From: Pseudomonas pohangensis
Lineage (GTDB): Bacteria > Pseudomonadota > Gammaproteobacteria > Pseudomonadales > Pseudomonadaceae
Assembly (NCBI RefSeq): GCF_900105995.1
Contig: NZ_LT629785.1
Location: 1,922,001-1,986,000, forward strand
DNA: 64,000 nucleotides
Direction of reading: 5' to 3'
In this document: piece by piece, positions 56,084 through 64,000 of the stretch
How positions within the stretch are numbered: the stretch's first letter is position 1
Layout: every line of letters begins with the position of its first letter
Made by a program: the position numbers and the translations under genes
The notes under the pieces: generated by a model
What the model was told of the DNA's origin: nothing
Databases searched by the model: none
Seen by the model: the letters and a program-made list of their open reading frames with translations, nothing else

Positions 56084-57211
56084 CTAGGTGAGCTGGCGAT
56101 AGGGTAAAGCCGTCCGCGCCTGCTCGGCATAGGCCTGCACTGCCGGCCGTTCCTGCGCCAGAAAACCGTCCACCGCAGTACGCAAGCCGGGATGGCAGAG
56201 GTAATGCCAGGAATGCGTAAGCACCGGCTCGAAGCCACGAATCAGCTTGTGCTCACCCTGGGCGCCGGCATCAAAGCGCTGCAACTTGTTGGCGATGGCG
56301 TACTCCATGCCCTGATAGAAACAGGTTTCAAAATGCAGGCCGGCGTACTCGCCGATACAGCCCCAGAAACGCCCATACAGGGTGTCGCCGGCCTGCAGGG
56401 AGAAGGCCATGGCCACCGGCCGGCCATCCTTACTGGCGATGACCACGCGGATCAGCTGCGGCAGGCGCTGCGCCAGCAAACTGAAGAACAGCCGGGTCAG
56501 ATAGGGTGCCTGACCACGCACATGGTAGGTATTGGCGTAGCAGTGATAGACAAAATCCCACTGCGACTCGCTCAGTTCATGGCCTGCGTGCCAGGCGAAG
56601 GTAAAACCCTGCCCGTTCAGCTGTTCGCGTTCCTTGCGCATCTGCTTGCGTTTGCGCGAATTGAGCGTATCGAGAAAATCCTGAAAATCGCGGTAGTCGC
56701 GATTGAACCAGTGGAACTGGCAGTCATTGCGCTGCAGCCAGCCGCTTCGCTGTTGCAGCACGGCATCGTCGTCCGTGCAGGTGAAGTTCACATGCAGGCT
56801 GGACAGGCCTTGTTCGGGTAAGCCGGCGACCAGTGCATCCAGCAACTCCCCGGCGGAATCCGCTGCGCCGAGCAAGCGCTGCCCGCTCACCGGCGTAAAC
56901 GGTATGGCCGTCAGCAGTTTGGGGTAGTAGGCAATCCCGGCACGCTGGCAGGCCTGCGCCCAGCCATGGTCGAACACGTATTCGCCGTAGGAATGCTGTT
57001 TCACATAGGCCGGCATGGCGGCCAGCAGCTCGCCCCGTGCGCCGCGTAATAGCTGATGTGCCGGCAGCCAGCCACTGTTCCGGCCGACACTGCCACTGTC
57101 TTCCAGGGTGGCCAGAAAAGCATGCTGCACAAAGGGCTGCGCGCCGACCAGCAAGGCATCCCAGGCGGCAGCGTCGATCTCGTTCAGCGAGGACAGGGTA
57201 ATAACAGGCAT
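56084..57211 (-). CDS. DUF482 GNAT-like protein
   Basis: A 375-residue protein of DUF482, related to GNAT acyltransferases and FemAB-like peptidyltransferases. The pattern HSYGEYVFDHGWAQAC, NFTCTDDDAVLQQRSGWL and FRFWGCIGEYAGLHFETCFYQG-like residues are the landmarks (the last reads GRFWGCIGEY in part). Function not established; some reports suggest cell-wall or lipid acyl transfer. No signal peptide. Start MPVITLSSLNEIDAAAWDA at 57211. Divergent from the binding-protein gene at 57424. Confidence 0.82.
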   Translation of the reverse strand: MPVITLSSLNEIDAAAWDALLVGAQPFVQHAFLATLEDSGSVGRNSGWLPAHQLLRGARGELLAAMPAYVKQHSYGEYVFDHGWAQACQRAGIAYYPKLLTAIPFTPVSGQRLLGAADSAGELLDALVAGLPEQGLSSLHVNFTCTDDDAVLQQRSGWLQRNDCQFHWFNRDYRDFQDFLDTLNSRKRKQMRKEREQLNGQGFTFAWHAGHELSESQWDFVYHCYANTYHVRGQAPYLTRLFFSLLAQRLPQLIRVVIASKDGRPVAMAFSLQAGDTLYGRFWGCIGEYAGLHFETCFYQGMEYAIANKLQRFDAGAQGEHKLIRGFEPVLTHSWHYLCHPGLRTAVDGFLAQERPAVQAYAEQARTALPYRQLT

Positions 57212-57423
57212 GGCCCAGTCTGTACGTTTGCGCCGATAAAAAGAACCCCGCAGATCAGCGCCAAAAGCAGTCGCGATGCCACAGGGCAGCGCTTCGCCTG
57301 CAGTTCAGCCGAAGTTAGGGACTGCGGCAAACGCTGGATGAACTACGCTTGGCTAGGTTCCTGGAAAAATTGAACCACCGCCATGAACAGTCTAAATATG
57401 CCGGATGCACCGGGAACACCCCC

Positions 57424-58200
57424 ATGCTGAAATGCATCAACCGTTACTGCAGCATCCTGCTGCTCTGCTTTGCCGGCACCCTGAGTGCTGCCGAAGAGGT
57501 GGTGATTTTTGGCGATAACAATTACCAGCCAGTGATTTTCAGTGATGCCCAGGGGCACAGCGCAGGCATTCTGCCTCAGCTGTTGCGGCAGTTCGCCAGG
57601 GACAGCGGAGCTGCCATAACCATAAAGCTGTATCCCTGGAAGCGCGCCTATTTCAGTGCCGAGAAAGGCCTGGGCGGTGTCATAGGCTTATCCAGAACAA
57701 ACCAGCGCATGGCGATTTTCGACTATTCAGCGCCCATCTACGACGACAGCATCAGCGTGATCGTGATCAAGGGCCATGCGTTCCCGTTCAACACGCTGGC
57801 CGACCTTGCAGGTAAAAAGATCGGCGTACAGTCAGGTGCCAGCTACGGCTCGGAAGTCGATGCGGCGATTAAAGCCGGCCACTTGACCGTCGAGGCAGAC
57901 CAGAGCCATACCTCCCGACTGAAGAAGCTGCTGCATGGCCGCATCGATGCAGCCTTCATCGGCAATGGCGAGCGCGGGCTGCAGAACTTGCTGGATTCTG
58001 ATGAGCAGCTGGCGGCAAACCGGGAGCAGTTCGTCATCCTGCCCCGGCCGCTGACCAATGATCTGCTCTATCTGGGCTTTGCCAAGTCGATGCACATGCA
58101 GGCGTTTCTGCAGCGCTTCAACGCATGGCTGGCCGAGGCACAAAAAAACCGCAGCATCGAAGGCATCAGCAGCATGCCGGCGGTTGAATCTGCGGATTAA
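57424..58200 (+). CDS. Periplasmic solute-binding protein (SBP_bac_3 type)
   Basis: A 258-residue exported bacterial family 3 solute-binding protein. Signal peptide about residues 1-23 (SILLLCFAGTLSAAE). The two lobes are visible: YQPVIFSDAQGHSAGILPQLL, then LAGKKIGVQSGASYGSEVD for the second. It lacks a lipoprotein Cys and has no transporter genes beside it, so it may be a stand-alone ligand sensor or an orphan binding component. Start MLKCINRYCS at 57424 gives a proper signal peptide, whereas longer starts do not. Confidence 0.85.
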   Translation: MLKCINRYCSILLLCFAGTLSAAEEVVIFGDNNYQPVIFSDAQGHSAGILPQLLRQFARDSGAAITIKLYPWKRAYFSAEKGLGGVIGLSRTNQRMAIFDYSAPIYDDSISVIVIKGHAFPFNTLADLAGKKIGVQSGASYGSEVDAAIKAGHLTVEADQSHTSRLKKLLHGRIDAAFIGNGERGLQNLLDSDEQLAANREQFVILPRPLTNDLLYLGFAKSMHMQAFLQRFNAWLAEAQKNRSIEGISSMPAVESAD

Positions 58201-58249
58201 CCGCTCAGGCTGTTCCGACCAGAACGGCAGACAACCAACGAGAACCGGA

Positions 58250-58483
58250 TCAACGGCGCGACTGCTGCTGCCTGGCGAGCTTTTCCGCCAGTGCATCGAG
58301 CTCCGCAATCGGCGCCTCCGGCATGCGCTGAATCACCGCCTGGCTGAGTTTCATCTGCCTTATGAAGCGCCGGCATCTGAAGCACATGGCCAGGTGCAGG
58401 CGCACTGACAGGCGCCCGCGCAGCGAGAGCCGGGCGTCCAGATAGTCACTGGAGTTTTCCACCAGTTGTTTGCAGGTCAGCAT
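58250..58483 (-). CDS. Zinc-finger (zf-HC2) anti-sigma factor
   Basis: A 77-residue anti-sigma factor of the ZAS (zf-HC2) type. The zinc motif H-x3-C-x2-C is visible as HLAMCFRC, with Cys4 as further ligand. Unlike many anti-sigma factors it has no membrane segment and would be a soluble redox- or zinc-responsive inhibitor. Its first codons overlap the sigma gene by 7 bp, the standard sigma/anti-sigma coupling. The adjoining sigma factor is its obvious target (inferred from order). Confidence 0.85.
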   Translation of the reverse strand: MLTCKQLVENSSDYLDARLSLRGRLSVRLHLAMCFRCRRFIRQMKLSQAVIQRMPEAPIAELDALAEKLARQQQSRR

Positions 58484-59088
58484 TGGCCGGTCTCCTGATA
58501 ATGCTCAAGGGTGGCAAATACCTTGAGCCGTGCGCGATGCAACAGCACCCGGACATTGGAGAGCGAAACATCCAGTAAATTACAGATGTCCTCCAATTCC
58601 AGTCCCTGACGCTCGCGCAAGGTCAGCACACTGGACTGCAATTCGGAGAGACTGGCCAGGGTTCGTTCCAGACACTCGCGCAAATCCTCCTGCTCGAGCA
58701 GGGCATCCGGAGAGTCCTCGTGCCATGCCGGTGGCGCGCTCAGCCAGTGCCCGTCGGCTGCAAAGCGCTCGCCACCGACACTGCCATGGGGCCCCGGCAG
58801 ATCATCCAGCAGGACTTCGCGACGACTGCCCTTGCGGCGGCTTTTGGCACTGTTGGCGGTAATGGTCAGCAGCCAGGTTTTCAGGCTGGAGCGCTGCTCG
58901 AAGCCCGGCAGACTGCGCACCACGGACAGCCAGGCATCCTGCACCACCTCGTCGGCAAAGCGGCTGCCGGCGATGGCAATGGCCACCGCGCGCATCGCGC
59001 CCTGATAGGTGCTGACCAGTTCGCGAAAAGCCTGCTGCTCACCCGCCCGCAGGCGGGTCAGCAATGCCGAATCGGCGGGATATTCCAC
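58477..59088 (-). CDS. ECF sigma-70 family RNA polymerase sigma factor
   Basis: A 203-residue extracytoplasmic-function sigma factor. Region 2 has ADEVVQDAWLSVVRSLPGF followed by KTWLLTITANSAK; region 4 is LEDICNLLDVSLSNVRVLLHRARLKV, the helix-turn-helix for the -35. It is 3' to the FabH-like gene (16 bp) and followed by the anti-sigma. Regulon and trigger are not visible; the neighbouring binding-protein gene converges on the pair from the other strand. Confidence 0.92.
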   Translation of the reverse strand: MEYPADSALLTRLRAGEQQAFRELVSTYQGAMRAVAIAIAGSRFADEVVQDAWLSVVRSLPGFEQRSSLKTWLLTITANSAKSRRKGSRREVLLDDLPGPHGSVGGERFAADGHWLSAPPAWHEDSPDALLEQEDLRECLERTLASLSELQSSVLTLRERQGLELEDICNLLDVSLSNVRVLLHRARLKVFATLEHYQETGQC

Positions 59089-59103
59089 CTGGGCTCGGCG
59101 CCC

Positions 59104-60231
59104 TTAGTGCTTGCGCAGGATCACGCTGCCGATCGAGTAACCGGCGCCAAACGAGCTGAGTACGCCCAGCGCACCACTGGGCAGGTCTTGCGAGTGCTTG
59201 TGAAAGGCAATCACCGAACCGGCCGAACTGGTGTTGGCATAATCATCCAGCACTACCGGCGCCTCGTCCGGCTCGGCGTCACGCCCAAGCAGGCGGCGGG
59301 TGATCAGCAGGTTCATGTTGAGGTTGGCCTGGTGCAGCCAGAAGCGCTTGACGTCGGCGACATTCAGCTGGTTTTCCTCGAGGTGCTTGGCGATCAGGTC
59401 GGCCACCATCGGGCAGACTTCGCGGAACACCTTGCGCCCTTCCTGGATGAACAGCTTGTCCGGAGCACCAATGCCTTCTTCCGCGCAGCGATTGAGGAAG
59501 CCGAAATTGTTGCGGATATTGTTGGAGAACTGCGTCACCAGCTTGGTACCGACGATATCCCACTGGGTGGGCGCGGTTGCCAGGTCGGCCCGCTCGACAA
59601 TCACCGCAGTGGCAACATCGCCGAAAATGAAGTGGCTGTCACGGTCACGGAAATTCAGGTGGCCGGTGCAGATTTCCGGATTGACCATCAGCAGGCATTT
59701 GGCCTGACCGGTCTGCACCGCGCTGTTGGCTGCCTGCAGGCCGAAGGTAGCCGAAGAACAGGCCACGTTCATGTCATAGCCCCAGCCCTCGATGCCCAGT
59801 GCGCCCTGCACTTCCACCGCCATCGCCGGATAGGCACGCTGCATGTTCGAGCAGGCGCAGATCACCCCGTCGATATCGGCTGCGGTCTTGCCGGCAGCCT
59901 CCATGGCCTGGCGCGCTGCGGCAACGGCCATCTCGGCGAGGATGCTGAGCTCTTCATTGGGCCGCTCGGGGATGCGCGGGGCCATGCGCCGCGGGTCGAG
60001 GATGCCTTCCTTGTTCATGACATAACGGGATTTGATCCCCGAGGCCTTCTCGATAAAGCCGACACTGGACTCGCCAAGTGCTTCGATTTCACCGCGCTCG
60101 ATAGCCGCACTGTTATCCGCGTTGAACTGCTGGACATAGGCGTTGAAGGACTCCACCAGCTCTTCGTTGGAGATGCTCTGGGCCGGGGTATACAGGCCGG
60201 TACCGCTGATCACGACTTTGTGCACGGTCAT
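59104..60231 (-). CDS. FabH-like 3-oxoacyl-ACP synthase III
   Basis: A 375-residue thiolase-fold condensing enzyme. Cys nucleophile lies in [15 protein letters not shown], His in [11 protein letters not shown] and Asn in [10 protein letters not shown], so the FabH-type triad is complete. It is longer than housekeeping FabH (about 320) and resembles the Pseudomonas FabH-like protein that diverts octanoyl-CoA from beta-oxidation into fatty-acid synthesis; I infer the acyl substrate from that similarity. Start [12 protein letters not shown] at 60231 matches the family; longer frames do not add conserved sequence. It ends 16 bp upstream of the sigma gene. Confidence 0.9.
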   Translation of the reverse strand: MTVHKVVISGTGLYTPAQSISNEELVESFNAYVQQFNADNSAAIERGEIEALGESSVGFIEKASGIKSRYVMNKEGILDPRRMAPRIPERPNEELSILAEMAVAAARQAMEAAGKTAADIDGVICACSNMQRAYPAMAVEVQGALGIEGWGYDMNVACSSATFGLQAANSAVQTGQAKCLLMVNPEICTGHLNFRDRDSHFIFGDVATAVIVERADLATAPTQWDIVGTKLVTQFSNNIRNNFGFLNRCAEEGIGAPDKLFIQEGRKVFREVCPMVADLIAKHLEENQLNVADVKRFWLHQANLNMNLLITRRLLGRDAEPDEAPVVLDDYANTSSAGSVIAFHKHSQDLPSGALGVLSSFGAGYSIGSVILRKH

Positions 60232-60464
60232 TCCTCTTCTTTTAATGGTCGCTCGCAGCGGCCTGAGTAAGCGCAAACCCTTGCCCGGATGGGACAAAGG
60301 CCTGAATTCGGTGTGACAGATCGAGCGCCAGATAGCACACATACTGTAACAAAGAGCAGAGTGTGCCACAGCCAAAGGCCGGCGTTCGCCTGCAGCCGCT
60401 GAAATAACTGCAGAAATCTACAGATGTCGCCAAAACAGCATAGGGCACAGGGTTTCTGCGCCGC

Positions 60465-63173
60465 TCAATTGCTGCGCAAACGCTGGCGCCAGCTGGCTGA
60501 TTGCCGCAACAGCAGCTTTTCCAGTTCAACCAGCGCGCACACCGCCAGTGCAATCAGCCCACAGGCCGCCCACGCCAGCAGGGGCAGATCGGCCGTGCCG
60601 AACAGTTGCTGCAACCCTGACCACTGGCTGAAAGCCAGCTGCAACAAGGCCAACAGCAACACCATGGCCCAGACCAGCGGGTTATCCCGCCAGCCGAAGC
60701 GCGCGCGGCCCTCGAGGCTGCGGCAGCTGAACAGATAGCCCATTTCGCAGGCCACCATGGCATTTACCGCCAGAGTGCGACTGGCCTCGACCGACCAGCC
60801 CAGGCTCTGAGTGAGACTGAACAGGCCGAGACAGAGCACCGCCATCAGCAGCGAAATGAACAACACCCGCCACAGCAATGCCGCACTCAGCAGCGGCTGC
60901 TTCGGATCGCGCGGCGGACGCTGCATCTGCCCGCCCTCGGCCGGCTCGAAGGCCAACGAAAGGGCCAGGGTCACTGCGGTGATCATGTTGACCCAGAGAA
61001 TCTGCAACGGCGTAATCGGCAGGGTCATGCCGAGAATGATCGCGGCCAGCAGGGTGATCGCCTCACCGCCATTGGTCGGCAGAATGAACAGGATCGACTT
61101 GCGCAGGTTCGCGTAAACCGTGCGCCCTTCCTCTACGGCGTGCACGATGCTGGCAAAATTATCGTCCGCCAGCACGATCTGCGCGGCCTCCTTGGCCACC
61201 TCGGTGCCCTTGATGCCCATGGCGATGCCGATATCGGCGCGCTTCAGCGCCGGCGCATCGTTAACCCCGTCACCGGTCATGGCGACCCGTTCGCCTGCCG
61301 CCTGCAAACGTTCAACCAGACGCAATTTGTGTGTCGGACTGGTACGGGCAAACACCCGGGTATCGCTCAAGCGCGCATCCAGCGCAGCATCATCGAGCTG
61401 GTCCAGTTCTGCACCACTGAGCACGGCCGCCTCACCCAGCCCGAGACGGGCCGCGATGGTGCCGGCGGTGGCCACATGATCGCCGGTAATCATCTTTACC
61501 CGGATGCCCGCCGCATGGCATTGGGCAATCGCCCGGATCGCCTCGTCCCTGGGCGGGTCGAGCATGCCAACCAGACCGAGCATGACGAAGTCACCCTGCA
61601 GATCGGCATAGTTCAGCTCGTGTTGCACCTGTGGCAGGCTGCGCAAGGCCAGACCGAGCATGCGCAAACCCTGGCTTGCGCCCTGCTGCAGGGCCGTGTG
61701 CCAGCGGTGCAGATCCAGCGGTTCATCACTCCCGGCACGCCACTGACGGTTGCACAGTTCAAGCAGGCGCTCCGGCGCGCCGATCATATAAATCAGGCCA
61801 TGCCCTGCGTGATCATGGTGCAGGCTGGCACAGCAGCGCTGCTCGGCGCTGAACGGAATCGCATCCACCCGCGGCAGAAACTGCAGTTCACGCTCATGTT
61901 CCAGGCCCAGCTTGCCGGCCAGGGTCAACAACGCCGCCTCGGTCGGATCACCGCTGATGCTCCACACCTGCTCGCTGCAGGTCAGGCTGGCATTGTTGGC
62001 AAGCAGCCCGGCACGGGCCAGTTCACGCAGATCATGGGAACCCTCCAGCGAACACAACTGGCCGTCATCGCAATGGATGCTGCCCTGCGGGGCGTAACCC
62101 ACGCCGTCGACCTGATACAGGTGCTCGGCGGTAAACACCTGCTGCACGGTCATCTCGTTGCGTGTCAGGGTGCCGGTCTTGTCCGAACAGATCACCGTCA
62201 CTGCTCCCAGGCTTTCCACTGCCGGCAGGCGGCGCACGATGGCCTGACGCTGGGCCATGCGCTGCACACCCAGCGCAAGGATGATCGTCAGCACTGCCGG
62301 CAGCCCTTCCGGAATCGCCGCCACCGCCAGACCCACGGCCGCCATGAGCATCTCGCTGTAACTGTAATCCCGTAGCCACACGCCAAACACAAAGGTCAGC
62401 ACGGCCAGCAGCAGGATGATCAGCGTCAGTTGCCGGGCAAAGCGCGCCATATCGGCCAACAACGGTGTTTGCAGACTGTCGACGCTACCGAGCAGGTGGC
62501 TGATCTGGCCCAGCTCGGTAGTCCCGGCAGTGGCGACCACCAGACCACAGCCACTACCGGCAGTAACCAGCGTGCCGGAATAGGCCATGCTCAGGCGATC
62601 GCCCAGACTGCTCTGCGCTGCCACCGCGTCTACCTGCTTGCTCACCGGCAACGACTCGCCGGTCAGTGCCGCCTCTTCAATGCGCAGATCGCGCACCTCC
62701 AGCAGACGCAGATCCGCCGAGACCCGCTCGCCGGCCTCGAGCAATACCAGATCGCCAGGTACCAGCTGCTCGGCCGGCACACTGAGCAACACACCGCCAC
62801 GCCGCACCCGCGCCTCGACACTGAGCATCTGCTGGATGGCTCGCATGGCCTGCTCGGCCTTGCCTTCCTGGATAAAGCCGATAATCGCGTTGATCAGCAC
62901 CACGCCGAAAATCACCGCACTGTCCAGCCAGGCCCCCAGCGCCAGGGTCATCACACAGGCGCCCAGCAGTACATAGATCAGCAGGTTGTGGAACTGCAGC
63001 ACGAAGCGCCACAGCGGCCCCCGCGCACGGCTCTGCGGCAGCCGGTTGGCACCATGCTGCTGCAGGCGCAGTGCCGCTTCCTCCTGACCCAGACCGGCGC
63101 CGTCGGTGTGCAGAGACTGCAGGCACTGCGCAGGTGGCAGCGCATGCCAGAGCGGATGTTCAAGATCAGCCAT
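60465..63173 (-). CDS. Cation-transporting P-type ATPase
   Basis: Type II P-type ATPase, 902 residues, inner membrane. Actuator TGES lies in AALTGESLPVSKQVD; the phosphorylated Asp is in ICSDKTGTLTRNE; the nucleotide and hinge motifs MITGDHVATA and MTGDGVNDAPALKRAD are intact. Membrane segment 4 carries AVAAIPEGLPAVLT with the cation-binding Glu. The pattern is that of bacterial SERCA/PMA1-like pumps; whether Ca2+, Na+ or K+ is carried is not decided by these motifs. Start MADLEHPLWHALPP at 63173. Stands alone, with 233 bp to the FabH-like gene. Confidence 0.93.
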   Translation of the reverse strand: MADLEHPLWHALPPAQCLQSLHTDGAGLGQEEAALRLQQHGANRLPQSRARGPLWRFVLQFHNLLIYVLLGACVMTLALGAWLDSAVIFGVVLINAIIGFIQEGKAEQAMRAIQQMLSVEARVRRGGVLLSVPAEQLVPGDLVLLEAGERVSADLRLLEVRDLRIEEAALTGESLPVSKQVDAVAAQSSLGDRLSMAYSGTLVTAGSGCGLVVATAGTTELGQISHLLGSVDSLQTPLLADMARFARQLTLIILLLAVLTFVFGVWLRDYSYSEMLMAAVGLAVAAIPEGLPAVLTIILALGVQRMAQRQAIVRRLPAVESLGAVTVICSDKTGTLTRNEMTVQQVFTAEHLYQVDGVGYAPQGSIHCDDGQLCSLEGSHDLRELARAGLLANNASLTCSEQVWSISGDPTEAALLTLAGKLGLEHERELQFLPRVDAIPFSAEQRCCASLHHDHAGHGLIYMIGAPERLLELCNRQWRAGSDEPLDLHRWHTALQQGASQGLRMLGLALRSLPQVQHELNYADLQGDFVMLGLVGMLDPPRDEAIRAIAQCHAAGIRVKMITGDHVATAGTIAARLGLGEAAVLSGAELDQLDDAALDARLSDTRVFARTSPTHKLRLVERLQAAGERVAMTGDGVNDAPALKRADIGIAMGIKGTEVAKEAAQIVLADDNFASIVHAVEEGRTVYANLRKSILFILPTNGGEAITLLAAIILGMTLPITPLQILWVNMITAVTLALSLAFEPAEGGQMQRPPRDPKQPLLSAALLWRVLFISLLMAVLCLGLFSLTQSLGWSVEASRTLAVNAMVACEMGYLFSCRSLEGRARFGWRDNPLVWAMVLLLALLQLAFSQWSGLQQLFGTADLPLLAWAACGLIALAVCALVELEKLLLRQSASWRQRLRSN

Positions 63174-63263
63174 GTCGTGCGCATCCTGAAAAAATCAACC
63201 AGCAGTCTAACTGTCACCCTGCCGGCAAAGACTGCGCTGGATCAAACTCGCAAGCCCGCAGGC

Positions 63264-64000
63264 TTACCAGTCGAGCTGCAGCTCGCTGCGAAAATGGCGC
63301 TGCGCACCGCTGAGCGGATCAGTAAAGGCCAGTTCCTGAGCCAGCAGCTTGAGCGGCCGGCTGTAGTCATCCACGGCGTCGCTGGCCGCCGTCAGTTCGG
63401 GGTAGAACGGGTCATTGCAGATGCCCGCCCCCAGCGCCGCCAGATGTACGCGCAGCTGGTGCTTCTTGCCAGTCAGCGGATACAGGCCATAGCGGCACAG
63501 AGCGCCCTGCACCTCGCGCACTTCGATGCGCGTCTCGCTGTTGGGCGGCCCTTCGGCTTCCTGCATGCGAAAGAACGGTTTGGCCTCGACCATTCGCGTT
63601 CTGCGCACCAGGGGAAATTCCGGTTCCGCCAGCGCCGGGGCAATCGCTTCGTAGCCCTTGCGGATGTCGCGCTGGCGAAACAGTTGCTGGTAATGGTTGC
63701 GGCTCTGCGGATTGACCGAGAACAGCACCAGCCCGGCGGTCAGCCGGTCGATGCGATGGATCGGCACCAGTTGCGGGTTGTCCAGACGCTTGACCAGCCG
63801 CGCCAGCAAGGTCTGTTCGACATAACCGCCGGACGGCACCACCGGCAGGAAGTGCGGCTTGTCGACCACCAGCAGATGTTCGTCGCAATGCAGTATCCGC
63901 TCGACAAAGGGGATCGGCGTTTCGGTCGGCACTTCACGAAAGTAATGCACCCGCATGCCTTCGCGATAGGCCTGCTGCGGCCCCAGCGGCAGGCCGTCGG
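63264..64000 (-). CDS. RluA-family pseudouridine synthase, 5' end beyond the window
   Basis: RNA pseudouridine synthase of the RluA family; about 245 residues are visible. The catalytic Asp is in VPIHRIDRLTAGLVLFS, and HLLVVDKPHFLPVVPSGG (motif I) and GKKHQLRVHLAALGAG (motif III) flank it. Translation continues upstream of the Met at 63956 in family-like sequence (GLPLGPQQAYREG), so the true start lies beyond 64000. The RNA target, rRNA or tRNA uridine, is not identifiable from the sequence. Confidence 0.9.
   Translation of the reverse strand, partial: DGLPLGPQQAYREGMRVHYFREVPTETPIPFVERILHCDEHLLVVDKPHFLPVVPSGGYVEQTLLARLVKRLDNPQLVPIHRIDRLTAGLVLFSVNPQSRNHYQQLFRQRDIRKGYEAIAPALAEPEFPLVRRTRMVEAKPFFRMQEAEGPPNSETRIEVREVQGALCRYGLYPLTGKKHQLRVHLAALGAGICNDPFYPELTAASDAVDDYSRPLKLLAQELAFTDPLSGAQRHFRSELQLDW

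Overview
The window is chromosomal DNA from a Pseudomonas-lineage gammaproteobacterium. Support for this is the high GC content, the Pseudomonas gene order alaS-lysC-rsmA-tRNA-Ser-tRNA-Arg, a wbpL/wbpM-type O-antigen end module, a DUF1853 gene beside nadK, and REP-type palindromes with a GCGGGCAAGCCCGC core. No phage, transposase, integrase or CRISPR array was seen. Both ends cut genes: a metallophosphoesterase at the left edge and an RluA-type pseudouridine synthase at the right edge.

Layout. 1-7 kb: nadK with a metallophosphoesterase, DUF1853, an overlapping pair made of a PLP desulfhydrase-like enzyme and a cNMP/rhodanese protein, a coiled-coil protein of unknown function, and an NTF2-like protein. 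7-18 kb: fadH diverging from a membrane-anchored nitrilase and an AraC regulator, a 28-aa ORF, alaC, a large CHASE4-PAS-GGDEF-EAL protein, mgtE and a DUF4124 protein. 18-25 kb: the translation and post-transcriptional control block (two identical tRNA-Arg genes, tRNA-Ser, csrA/rsmA, lysC, alaS, then an aromatic aminotransferase, tRNA-Asn and a ComEA-like protein). 25-38 kb: a long minus-strand surface-polysaccharide cluster. It starts with rfbBDAC (dTDP-rhamnose), continues with fdtA-GNAT-fdtB (a dTDP-3-acetamido-3,6-dideoxyhexose branch), passes a broken Wzx flippase remnant and three family 2 glycosyltransferases (one very AT-rich), and ends with an epimerase, a WecA/WbpL-like initiating transferase and a WbpM-like dehydratase. 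No intact flippase, polymerase or chain-length regulator is present.

38-49 kb: a DEAD-box helicase divergent from a stand-alone GspE/MshE-type ATPase with c-di-GMP-binding-type repeats, a CigR-like secreted protein, cupin, DUF924, RarD, an azoreductase/LysR divergent pair with a good LysR box, a hydrolase-cyclophilin pair, a lipocalin and a short-chain dehydrogenase. 49-55 kb: a carbohydrate-related patch with glucokinase coupled to an SbmA/YddA-type ABC protein whose nucleotide-binding motifs are degenerate, a convergent GH5 beta-glucanase, and a low-GC GH43 glycosidase flanked by two near-identical operator-like palindromes. 55-64 kb: an amine oxidase-like FAD enzyme, a DUF482 GNAT-like protein, a periplasmic binding protein, an ECF sigma/zinc anti-sigma pair, a FabH-like ketoacyl synthase, a P-type ATPase and the RluA-family synthase.

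The observations most worth following up are the ABC protein that has lost its Walker A lysine and signature motif, the GNAT gene sitting where a hexapeptide acyltransferase is expected in the Fdt pathway together with a decayed flippase, the sulfur/cNMP gene pair, and the uncharacterised coiled-coil protein with a Cys-rich tail. I found no clear candidate for an entirely new multi-gene system.
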